This document shows positions 7,068-11,774 of a DNA stretch of 11,774 nucleotides, in pieces (positions within the stretch are counted from its first letter, which is position 1; each line of letters starts with the position of its first letter). A program made the translations under genes and the position numbers. The notes under the pieces are model-generated. The model was not told where the DNA came from. It ran no database searches and saw only the letters and a list, made by a program, of their open reading frames with translations. The stretch comes from an uncultured Kouleothrix sp. GTDB taxonomy: Bacteria; Chloroflexota; Chloroflexia; Chloroflexales; Roseiflexaceae. The stretch lies in NCBI GenBank assembly GCA_937858455.1, contig CALLYN010000051.1, forward strand, positions 1-11,774, written 5' to 3'.

Positions 7068-7354
7068 GACTGCACCAGCGGGCCGGCCTGTAATTGCCGG
7101 ATGCGCCAGCGGGCGAGCGCGGCCAGCGTGATATAGGCGGCAACCAGGTCGAGCGGCAGATCGGCCAGCACGGCGCGGCGCTCGCAAAGTGCCACAACCT
7201 GGTCCAGGTGCAAGGAGTGATTGGCGTTCTGGCGGTACAGCGTACGTGCGACCGCATAGTCCTCGTGCGCAGCATCATCGATCGGAATAGTGGCGAGCCG
7301 CTCGGCCACGATGGCGGTGTGCAGCGCGGCATAGGGTGGTTCGGCAATGCTCAT
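7064..7354 (-). CDS. 96-aa helical protein, unknown
   Basis: The start codon overlaps the stop of the preceding 90-aa gene (ATGA, 7351-7354) and lies behind the leader GAGGAGACGC, which also precedes two other genes here. The protein, starting MSIAEPPYAALHTAIVAERL, is mostly helical and rich in Ala, Leu and Arg. Its middle reads HEDYAVARTLYRQNANHSLH, and the C-terminal helix is LAALARWRIRQLQ. It has one cysteine and no membrane segment. I recognise no family. Its having its own strong ribosome site despite the overlap suggests it is needed at a higher level than its neighbours. Confidence 0.75.
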   Translation of the reverse strand: MSIAEPPYAALHTAIVAERLATIPIDDAAHEDYAVARTLYRQNANHSLHLDQVVALCERRAVLADLPLDLVAAYITLAALARWRIRQLQAGPLVQS

Positions 7355-7623
7355 TGCGTCTCCTCAGAGAGGTAGATATTCTTGCCGGTGCATCGGGGGG
7401 GGGGGCAGGCCACGCCCAGCGCGGCACACGCGGCGAGCACATCAGTATCGGTCGTCAGCACCGCCAGGCCGCACAAGCGCGCGGCGGCGGCCACGTCGCG
7501 CGCGGTGTCGAACAGCAGCTGTCCGTCACACAACGCGCCGCGCACCCGCGCGACGCGGTAGCCGCCCGTCAGCCCCGGCCCCACGTCGAGATACACACGC
7601 GGTGTGCTCGTGTTGAAGGTCAT
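7351..7623 (-). CDS. 90-aa protein containing an 11-base C tract, unknown
   Basis: Its ATG overlaps the stop of the helicase-loader gene (ATGA, 7620-7623) and has GGAGG at good spacing. The protein starts MTFNTSTPRVYLDVGPGLTG and looks alpha/beta: predicted strands YLDVG, YRVARVRG and LAVLTTD alternate with helices DTARDVAAAARLCG and DVLAACAALG. This pattern is faintly reminiscent of small Rossmann-like or PIN-like folds, but no catalytic acid set is clear. Near the end it reads CPPPRCTG, coded by an unbroken run of 11 C (7395-7405 as G on the + strand). Reading through that tract in this frame gives the expected 4-nt overlap with the next gene, which supports the frame. One base gained or lost there would change the last residues. 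Confidence 0.7.
   Translation of the reverse strand: MTFNTSTPRVYLDVGPGLTGGYRVARVRGALCDGQLLFDTARDVAAAARLCGLAVLTTDTDVLAACAALGVACPPPRCTGKNIYLSEETQ
7395..7405. repeat. Homopolymer G11/C11 tract
   Basis: An uninterrupted run of 11 G on the + strand lies in the 3' part of the 90-aa gene. It is the longest mononucleotide run I see in the window. The reading frame through it agrees with the gene's overlap with the next gene. Confidence 0.8.
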
Positions 7624-8588
7624 TGCGGCCTCCGTCGGCGCTGATCATCGCCCTCGACCAGTACCACCTCGCCGCGCGTCATTTGCAGCAGGCGCGACAG
7701 CGTGGCATCGTTGATCGTGGCCTGCTCGTACAGCTCCTCGGGCGTGCGATTGCTCGTGAGGATCGTCCAGCGGCGGCGCAGCCAGCGGCGGTTGATCACG
7801 TCGTACCACAGCTTTTCGATGCCGTTGGTGTCGTCGCCCGCGCGCGGCGGCAGTTGCCCCATATCGTCGAACGCAGTCAGCCAGGCCAGATCACCCGGCA
7901 GCGCGGCCAGCTGCTCGCGGTCTTTCAGCGGGGCTGACCAGGCATGCGAGATATAGCTGGCTTCTTCGACAAACACCGAAAGCCGCCCCCAGCCGCGCGC
8001 CCGGTTCACCGCGCCGGCTGCGAGGTGTGTTTTGCCGGTGCCTTTGCCAGGGAAATACAGGTACAGCGCGACGGGCGGCCCGCGGTGATAGTCGCCCTCG
8101 GCACTGGCGCGAATCTTCTCCAGCCAGTCGCACACGAGCCCATGCGGGTTTTCGTGCCCGAACCGCACACGCAACAAATCGGGGTTGTAGGTCTCCAATT
8201 TCAGATGTGCGATGCGCGCCAGCCCCGGATCGCCCAGCGCCCGCTCGGCGTCGGCCTGGCGCGTCTCCGCATCCCGGCGCGCCGTTGCCGCATCACGCGC
8301 AAACCATGCCATGCGCAACTTCTCGCACAAGCGCCACACGTAGTACGGCTCGCCCTTGCGTCCGTCGGGGATCGTCACCACATCCAAAACCTCCCCGCAG
8401 CACGGGCACTCGGTCTGCTCATCCGGACCGGTCGGGCGCGGCATCGGCGGTTTACCAATCGCGCCGCGCGGGGGTGATGCGGGCGGCAATGGCAGCGGGG
8501 TCGTAGACGGGGAGCTGCCGGCGGGCTGGAGGGCGGGCGGCAGATCGTCGGGCGTGATGCGTCGAAACAGCGACTTGTCGGGCTGCAT
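7620..8588 (-). CDS. DnaC/IstB-type AAA+ helicase loader
   Basis: 322 residues from an ATG behind GAGGAGACGC. A Pro-rich, low-complexity N-terminus (about 1-58) precedes a cysteine cluster (CPCCGEVLDVV at 61-71, with Cys88) that may bind zinc. The AAA+ core follows: Walker A PGKGTGKTH at 180-188, Walker B LTAFDDMG at 237-244, sensor I ILTSNRTPEEL at 276-286, and SRLLQM at 298-303 with the likely arginine finger. This is the DnaC/DnaI/lambda-P-like pattern of proteins that load the replicative helicase at an origin. IstB transposition helpers share the fold, but no IstA partner is present. The gene before it is a winged-helix initiator-like protein with an iteron array inside, which strongly favours a replication role. 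Its first 137 nt overlap the end of that gene in another frame. Confidence 0.88.
   Translation of the reverse strand: MQPDKSLFRRITPDDLPPALQPAGSSPSTTPLPLPPASPPRGAIGKPPMPRPTGPDEQTECPCCGEVLDVVTIPDGRKGEPYYVWRLCEKLRMAWFARDAATARRDAETRQADAERALGDPGLARIAHLKLETYNPDLLRVRFGHENPHGLVCDWLEKIRASAEGDYHRGPPVALYLYFPGKGTGKTHLAAGAVNRARGWGRLSVFVEEASYISHAWSAPLKDREQLAALPGDLAWLTAFDDMGQLPPRAGDDTNGIEKLWYDVINRRWLRRRWTILTSNRTPEELYEQATINDATLSRLLQMTRGEVVLVEGDDQRRRRPQ
8452..8588 (-). other. 137-nt out-of-frame overlap of initiator-like and loader genes
   Basis: The initiator-like frame stays open for 137 nt past the loader's ATG. There it codes a basic tail (THHARRSAARPPARRQLPVY...), while the loader frame codes its Pro-rich N-terminus. 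Both readings are low-complexity. The loader start has a strong GAGGAGACGC leader. It is possible that only one of the two terminal segments is functionally constrained. Confidence 0.6.
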
Positions 8589-9258
8589 GGGGCGTCTCCT
8601 CAGGCACGGTTACGCGCTGGCCGTTCGCCCAGCGCTTCGCAGTCAGATAGAAGGGCAGGCGAACACTGGGCAGTGTGGTGGCACGCTGTACATCCTGCTC
8701 AAATTCCGCCAACGTGCCAAGATTCTGCGCGACGATCCGGCGCGCAAGCGCGGCATTCATTCCCGGTTCAGCCAGCAGCCGTGCAAGCAATTGCGACCCG
8801 CGCGCCTCCTCCTCCTGATCTGACTCCTGATCTAGATCATGATCTACCATGCAGTCGTTTTTTACACGCTTTCGAATCGCTGCGGCTTCGAGCGCAGTGG
8901 AATGCGGTGCGCTCGTTTCGTGGGGCTGATCGATCAGCCCTGATCGATCAGGGGAAGGGGGCTGATCGATCAGCCCTGATCGATCAGAGGAAGAGGGCTG
9001 ATCGATCAGGGGTGAGACATCAATCTGGTAGCGGTTTTTGTAGGCGACACGGGTGATCTCGCCAGCCGCCTCCAGGCGCTGCATGAGCTGGCAGATGCGA
9101 CTGGCGGCGACGCCCACGAGCTGTGCCAGTGCGCGATGCCCGATGCTGATCCGTGTGCGTGCGTGCTCGTGCGCGAGCTGTCGGAGCGTGTCACGCAACC
9201 GATCCACCGCAAATGGCGCGGGAATCGTCGCTTGCGTTTTTGGAGATGTCGTGTACAC
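8452..9258 (-). CDS. Winged-helix replication-initiator-like protein with internal iterons
   Basis: 268 residues from the GTG at 9258, which has GAGGTGA at good spacing. A GTG at 9267 is in frame but has only a poor ribosome site. The N-terminal part (about 20-82) is a winged helix: HRALAQLVGVAASRICQLMQ is the helix-turn-helix and GEITRVAYKNRYQID the wing. A low-complexity linker follows with a 12-residue repeat, LIDQP-SSSDRSG then LIDQP-PSPDRSG, then LIDQP again. It is coded by the palindromic array at 8923-9012. Next comes an acidic stretch (DHDLDQESDQEEE), then a helical domain with a PFYLTAKRWANG motif seen in replication proteins of mobile elements, and a basic tail. The organisation (DNA-binding head, origin inside the gene, loader-contacting tail) mirrors phage lambda O. 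The family assignment is by architecture only. Confidence 0.75.
   Translation of the reverse strand: MYTTSPKTQATIPAPFAVDRLRDTLRQLAHEHARTRISIGHRALAQLVGVAASRICQLMQRLEAAGEITRVAYKNRYQIDVSPLIDQPSSSDRSGLIDQPPSPDRSGLIDQPHETSAPHSTALEAAAIRKRVKNDCMVDHDLDQESDQEEEARGSQLLARLLAEPGMNAALARRIVAQNLGTLAEFEQDVQRATTLPSVRLPFYLTAKRWANGQRVTVPEETPHAARQVAVSTHHARRSAARPPARRQLPVYDPAAIAARITPARRDW
8817..8845. repeat. GATC cluster with two overlapping palindromes
   Basis: GATC occurs at 8817, 8829, 8835 and 8841. CTCCTGATCT repeats directly at 8812-8821 and 8824-8833. TGATCTAGATCA (8828-8839) and AGATCATGATCT (8834-8845) are perfect 12-bp palindromes that overlap. A T-rich patch with a TTTTTT run (about 8855-8863) lies between this cluster and the iteron array. 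Together they look like the second half of an origin. Confidence 0.65.
8923..9012. repeat. Five-copy palindromic iteron array, candidate replication origin
   Basis: CTGATCGATCAG occurs perfectly at 8926-8937, 8940-8951, 8962-8973, 8976-8987 and 8998-9009. The spacing alternates 14, 22, 14, 22, giving a 36-bp period. Copies 1 and 3 extend to the 18-bp palindrome GGGCTGATCGATCAGCCC, and copy 2 to CCCTGATCGATCAGGG. Each copy carries two GATC sites, ten in all. The array is inside the winged-helix initiator-like gene, where it codes a 12-residue linker repeat. A T-rich patch and four more GATC sites follow within about 80-180 bp. The order of iterons, then AT-rich patch, then loader gene is that of lambda ori within gene O. 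Confidence 0.85.
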
Positions 9259-9289
9259 TGTGCTCACCTCTAGGGATACAGGGGCACGG

Positions 9290-9329
9290 AACCCGATCGC
9301 ATATGCTCGGCAGGGAGCGCGGTCGGGTT
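9290..9329. other. 11-bp inverted repeat between the 58-aa gene and the initiator gene
   Basis: AACCCGATCGC (9290-9300) pairs with GCGGTCGGGTT (9319-9329), with one G.T wobble, around an 18-nt loop. On the - strand transcript it lies between the stop of the 58-aa gene at 9344 and the initiator start at 9258. There is no T-run. It may be an attenuator, a processing site or an operator controlling the replication genes. Confidence 0.5.
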
Positions 9330-9343
9330 TCGTGCGTTCGGTG

Positions 9344-9520
9344 TTACGGCCGCGCCAGGGCGGCCTGCTGGGTCATAATTTGGCGGGCGATATACTGCGC
9401 CGTCGCAATCGCCGCACGGCGCGCGGGCGGCGGCAGGGCGGTATCAGCCGCGCGGTCTTCCGCCTGGCGCAGCTGGGTGTAGAGCGTTTCGAGCCAGAGG
9501 GCCACAAGCTCGGGGGGCAT
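9344..9520 (-). CDS. 58-aa helical protein, unknown
   Basis: A longer frame runs through here, but I place the start at the ATG 9518-9520, immediately after the TAG of the C2H2 gene (9522-9524). Upstream of that, the same frame merely shadows the zinc-finger gene. The 58 residues begin MPPELVALWLETLYTQLRQA and form two helices split by a PPPARR turn. The second helix reads AATAQYIARQIMTQQAAL-like. There is no good Shine-Dalgarno sequence, so translation probably re-initiates after the upstream stop. The first residues, MPPELV, echo MPPDLD at the start of the upstream gene, and the start contexts are also alike. Function unknown; small all-helical proteins in this position of mobile elements are often regulators, but I see no proof. 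Confidence 0.55.
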   Translation of the reverse strand: MPPELVALWLETLYTQLRQAEDRAADTALPPPARRAAIATAQYIARQIMTQQAALARP

Positions 9521-9521
9521 G

Positions 9522-10280
9522 CTAGGCCGCCCGCGGCAGCTTGGCCGCGCAGTCGAGACACCAGTCGCGCGAGGGGTGTTTGGTGAACGCATCGCGGCCG
9601 CACTTCGGGCACCGCCAGCGCGCCGGCTCGTGCTCGTATTCGTGCGCAGTGCCCGGGGGGAGCTCCAGCGGCGGCGCAGCTGGCCCCTGGTGGGCCCGCC
9701 GCCGCTTGTCGTTGGGGCTGGCGTGCATGGCGACAGCGAGGTCGAAGGGCGCCACCGGCTCGGCCACGCGCGCGGCCAGCACGGGCGGCGGCTGCGTCTC
9801 ATAGTCGCGGAGCGTGATGTGATGCCGGCGCCACACATGCGTGCTGAGCGACCGCCGGCCGGGGTAGCTGGCTCCGCATATCGAGCAGGGCAGCAGATCG
9901 GGCGCGGGTACGGGCGGTGGGGCGCATCCCGTCGCCACACCCAAAGCGGGCGGCGCCGCCCGATCTGTGTCCATCCCCGTGGCCGATGCGGCCACGGCGG
10001 GCGGCACGCGGGTTGCGTCGGCCAGCTGCTGCTGCAAGTGCACAATCAGCGCATCGCGGTCGCTGATCATCTGCGCTTGCTCCAGGAGTTGCCGCTCGGC
10101 CGCAATCACGCGGGCCAGGGTCGATGTGGCCCACGCCCGCCACGGGCCGAGCAGGCGCGGCGCGCTGCCGTCGTGCGGTACGCGCCACACGGCATCCAGG
10201 CGCACATAGTCGGCGCCGTCGAAGCTGCCGAGCGCGTCGTGCTCGAGGAGCAGTTGATGCACATCAAGGTCGGGGGGCAT
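9522..10280 (-). CDS. Protein with a eukaryote-like C2H2 zinc finger and a C-terminal zinc ribbon
   Basis: 252 residues from the ATG at 10280, which has GGAGG at good spacing. The open frame extends to 10475 but there only shadows the upstream gene. The N-terminal 50 residues look globular (LLLEHDALGSFDGADYVRLD). A coiled coil follows at about 55-90 (RVIAAERQLLEQAQ...HLQQQLADA), then a Pro/Ala linker. Residues 132-154 are a classical C2H2 finger: CSIC, twelve residues, H148, four residues, H153-H154 (C-x2-C-x12-H-x4-H). This spacing is the animal type, not the C-x2-C-x9-H form of bacterial Ros/MucR. The C-terminus has a four-cysteine ribbon, CPKC 224-227 and CLDC 241-244. Sequence-specific DNA binding is likely, and its place near the divergent integrase promoter fits a regulator. 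The full protein is not one I recognise. Confidence 0.75.
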   Translation of the reverse strand: MPPDLDVHQLLLEHDALGSFDGADYVRLDAVWRVPHDGSAPRLLGPWRAWATSTLARVIAAERQLLEQAQMISDRDALIVHLQQQLADATRVPPAVAASATGMDTDRAAPPALGVATGCAPPPVPAPDLLPCSICGASYPGRRSLSTHVWRRHHITLRDYETQPPPVLAARVAEPVAPFDLAVAMHASPNDKRRRAHQGPAAPPLELPPGTAHEYEHEPARWRCPKCGRDAFTKHPSRDWCLDCAAKLPRAA

Positions 10281-10497
10281 TGCGGGCCTCCATCCAGTGT
10301 GTGGCACAGTAGGCCAAGCCGTTCTGGCGCGCGGTCGCAGGCTGCCGACAGCTGGGCGACTCGCAGCACCAGGGGTCGCTGTGCGCGGCATCGGTGGTGC
10401 GGAACGCCGCGCGGTATTCCGCCGGCGTGATGGCGCCGGATTGCAGCTGGCGCTGTAATTCGCGGTGCGCTTCAATCGGATCGGTGATACAATACAT
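10264..10497 (-). CDS. 77-aa SHOCT-like / zinc-binding small protein
   Basis: The first gene of the - strand block. Its ATG (10495-10497) has the GAGGAGACGC leader 3 nt upstream of the start. Residues 8-32 (IEAHRELQRQLQSGAITPAEYRAAF) resemble the SHOCT motif, a short helical oligomerisation element with GxITxxEY. Then C44, C45, C50, C64 and H67 form a likely zinc site of the type CESPSCRQPA...GLAYCATHW. The last 17 nt overlap the start of the C2H2 gene. SHOCT segments usually sit at protein ends and mediate self-association. With a zinc knuckle, this could be an adaptor or small transcription factor acting in the nearby intergenic region. It has no feature of a typical excisionase beyond size and position. 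Confidence 0.75.
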   Translation of the reverse strand: MYCITDPIEAHRELQRQLQSGAITPAEYRAAFRTTDAAHSDPWCCESPSCRQPATARQNGLAYCATHWMEARNAPRP

Positions 10498-10510
10498 GGC
10501 GCGTCTCCTC

Positions 10511-10738
10511 GGTGACTGGCTCAGCCGCGCGAACGACTGAGCCGGGCGTCAATGTCGAACATTCTCCCGGTATCCCTCACTTTCTCGCAGTGTGACCGGC
10601 ACTCCGCGCATCTAGTGCGATCCCTGTCAGATCGCCGCAGATGCGCGCCGTGTCGCGTTGTGTACGAATTCGTGTACCAGCTCCGTTCACCAGCGGGGTA
10701 CACACGAAGGATGTACCCACTGGAGAAGGACAGCGATT
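10511..10738. promoter_or_regulatory. Divergent control region between the operon and the integrase
   Basis: About 230 nt without a convincing gene separate the - strand operon from the + strand integrase. It is dense in inverted repeats: GGCTCAG/CTGAGCC (10518-10524, 10537-10543); AATGT/ACATT around 10551-10563; GCGCATCT/AGATGCGC (10606-10613, 10639-10646); the palindrome ACGAATTCGT (10664-10673), flanked by GTGT and GTAC; and GGGTACA/TGTACCC (10696-10702, 10712-10718) just before the integrase ribosome site. TGTAC recurs several times. No clear -35/-10 pair is visible. Several binding sites for element-encoded regulators, or recombinase arm sites, are likely. Confidence 0.55.
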
Positions 10739-11686
10739 ATGGAGACCCGACCGCAAACCCACACCCCAACGGCCCCCACGACGTTGGCAACCGCCCCCAC
10801 CATCGCCAGCACGCTCGACTCATTCGTAGCCGCGTTGGCGGGCCGCAAGTACAGCGCGAACACCATCGACACCTACCGGCGCTGCATGGTGGCGTTCGCC
10901 GCGCATCTCGGCAGCGAGTCAACGCTCGATCAGATCACACACCTGAGCATCCTGGGGTACCAGGCCGGCCTGCGCCACTGTGAGGCGGCAACGATTAGCA
11001 AGGCGTTGTCGGCCATCCGCGCGTATTGCCGCTGGTGCGTGCGCGCCAAGCTGCGCGCCGACGATCCCAGCCTGGATCTGGTGTGGCCCAAGCGGCAGCA
11101 GCCCCTGCCGCGCCACCTGTCCAGCGGGGAGCTGCGCGAGCTGGAGGCGCTGCTCGCGCGGCCCTTGCCTGTGCTCGACAAGAAAGCCCGCTGGATGCTA
11201 CAGCGCGACCGGCGGGCGGTGCTGCTGATGCTCTACGCCGGCCTGCGACTCAGCGAGGCAGCGGCGCTGCTGTGGGGGGACGTGGATTTTGGAGCTGGCA
11301 CGCTGGCCGTGCACAAAGGCAAGGGCGGGAAGTCGCGCCTGGTGCCGTTGCACGCGCGGGTCCGCGCGGCGCTGGAGCTGGTGCCCGAGGCCGCGCGCGT
11401 CGGGCGCGTGGCCGGCGGCAGCCAGGGGCGGCGCGTGGCCGGGAAAACGCTGGCAAAAATGTTTGAGGCTGGCGGATGGGTGCGCGAGGGTGGACTGACG
11501 ATCTCGGCGCATATGCTGCGCCACACCTTTGCGGTCACACTGCTGCGCAATGGGGCCGATCTGCGCAGTATTCAGCTCCTGCTCGGCCATGCCTCATTGG
11601 CAACCACGCAAATGTATCTCGCGCTGGATTTACGCGACAAGCAAAAGGCGATTGCACTGCTGCCGGATTCGTTTATTGGGCAGTAG
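10739..11686 (+). CDS. Tyrosine recombinase / integrase (XerC/D-like)
   Basis: 315 residues from the ATG at 10739, 8 nt after the Shine-Dalgarno GGAGAAGGA. An in-frame ATG at 10658 lies in the repeat-rich control region and has no ribosome site. Residues about 24-107 form the SAM-like core-binding domain (STLDSFVAALAGRKYSANTI... RAYCRWCVRAKL). The catalytic domain is complete: Arg170 in LMLYAGLRLSEAA, the beta-hairpin Lys at 193-198 (HKGKGGKSRLVPL), His258 and Arg261 in HMLRHTFA, His284 in LLGHASLATT, and the nucleophile Tyr293 in TQMYLAL. The size and the LLGH-x8-Y spacing are those of Xer-type enzymes, with no long arm-binding N-terminal domain. It should cut and join DNA at an attachment site, giving integration and excision. 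It is the only + strand gene of the element and faces its right end. Confidence 0.93.
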   Translation: METRPQTHTPTAPTTLATAPTIASTLDSFVAALAGRKYSANTIDTYRRCMVAFAAHLGSESTLDQITHLSILGYQAGLRHCEAATISKALSAIRAYCRWCVRAKLRADDPSLDLVWPKRQQPLPRHLSSGELRELEALLARPLPVLDKKARWMLQRDRRAVLLMLYAGLRLSEAAALLWGDVDFGAGTLAVHKGKGGKSRLVPLHARVRAALELVPEAARVGRVAGGSQGRRVAGKTLAKMFEAGGWVREGGLTISAHMLRHTFAVTLLRNGADLRSIQLLLGHASLATTQMYLALDLRDKQKAIALLPDSFIGQ

Positions 11687-11695
11687 AAGGGGCGT

Positions 11696-11728
11696 AGACG
11701 GGATGGGAGGCGGGACATCATCCCGTCT
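11696..11728 (+). terminator. Hairpin after the integrase gene
   Basis: AGACGGGATG (11696-11705) pairs perfectly with CATCCCGTCT (11719-11728) around a 13-nt loop, starting 9 nt after the integrase stop. The bases after it (CCCGCTCCATAAG) contain no T-run. It is probably a terminator or RNA-stabilising hairpin. Being at the integrase end, it could also be part of an attachment site. Confidence 0.55.
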
Positions 11729-11743
11729 CCCGCTCCATAAGTA

Positions 11744-11774
11744 CAGGGGTGTGGCTCTTCGAGCCACACCCCTG
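11744..11774. repeat. Perfect 14-bp inverted repeat with 3-nt loop at the window end
   Basis: CAGGGGTGTGGCTC (11744-11757), TTC, then GAGCCACACCCCTG (11761-11774). The repeat ends exactly on the last base of the window. It could be a bidirectional terminator whose T-run lies beyond the window, part of an element end, or a fold-back at a contig end. Confidence 0.8.

Larger units (their letters stand above)
7356..10510 (-). promoter_or_regulatory. Repeated ribosome-binding leader GAGGAGACGC at three genes
   Basis: The + strand word GCGTCTCCTC occurs at 7356-7365, 8592-8601 and 10501-10510. Each copy lies a few bases upstream of a - strand ATG (96-aa gene, helicase loader, 77-aa gene). At 7356 and 8592 the match extends to 12 bases. 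The coding-strand GAGGAG is the Shine-Dalgarno part. The conserved ACGC after it, between the SD and the start codon, is unusual. The coordinates span all three copies; only the listed decamers belong to the feature. Confidence 0.6.

Noticed and set aside
8923..9012. CRISPR array
   Set aside because: The units are short perfect palindromes with 2- and 10-base gaps that are not unique spacers. The array is inside a gene and there are no cas genes.
9519..10430. + strand frame of 303 codons opposite the C2H2 gene
   Set aside because: The - strand reading has two zinc-binding motifs and proper start signals. The + strand reading has neither.
10548..10566. SOS/LexA-like box in the GTCGAACATTC region
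   Set aside because: It matches neither the enterobacterial CTG-N10-CAG pattern nor the GAAC-N4-GTTC pattern well enough.
10552..10983. + strand frame of 143 codons upstream of and into the integrase, as a possible excisionase
   Set aside because: It overlaps the integrase start in another frame, has no ribosome site, and its translation has no helix-turn-helix pattern.
1..11774. tRNA gene as integration site
   Set aside because: No cloverleaf or T-loop GGTTCGA-type signature was found near the junction or beyond the integrase.

Overview
The window holds two unlike pieces of DNA joined near 1550-1570. The left piece (1 to about 1556) is very GC-rich, with almost every third codon position G or C. 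It reads as ordinary bacterial chromosome: the start of an unidentified gene leaving to the left, then a yceD (DUF177) - rpmF - fabD cluster on the + strand behind a clear TTGACA-17-TAGTCT promoter. This order and the codon style fit Myxococcota/Deltaproteobacteria (inference, no search was run). fabD stops resembling its family after about residue 184, before the catalytic His region, and what follows is antisense to a gene on the other strand.

The right piece (about 1565 to 11774) has different composition and reads as most of an integrative mobile element. A complete tyrosine recombinase gene (+ strand, 10739-11686) diverges from a block of thirteen tightly packed - strand genes. In transcription order these are: a SHOCT-like/zinc protein, a C2H2-zinc-finger protein, a 58-aa protein, a winged-helix replication-initiator-like protein, a DnaC-type helicase loader, three small proteins, an 875-aa multidomain protein with a ParB-like helix-turn-helix, two small coiled-coil proteins, an FtsK/HerA-type DNA-pumping ATPase with two membrane segments and a C-terminal winged helix, and a small end gene. 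Seven genes from the loader to the 120-aa gene are chained by 4- to 8-nt stop/start overlaps. The style suggests a filamentous or phototrophic Chloroflexota host, at low confidence.

Two nucleotide structures stand out. Inside the initiator-like gene are five copies of the palindrome CTGATCGATCAG at alternating 14/22-bp spacing, next to a T-rich patch and a further cluster of GATC sites. With the loader gene immediately downstream, this closely copies the lambda O-ori-P layout. Just downstream of the FtsK-like gene is an AT-rich array of four TTAAC repeats with 7-8 bp spacing, placed where Streptomyces TraB elements carry their transfer locus (clt).

My reading is a minimal element that integrates (tyrosine recombinase), replicates (initiator, internal origin, loader) and may move as double-stranded DNA through a single FtsK-like pump, like actinomycete AICEs. 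I see no relaxase and no type IV secretion genes. Whether the join with the fabD chromosome is real integration or an assembly chimera cannot be settled from this sequence.
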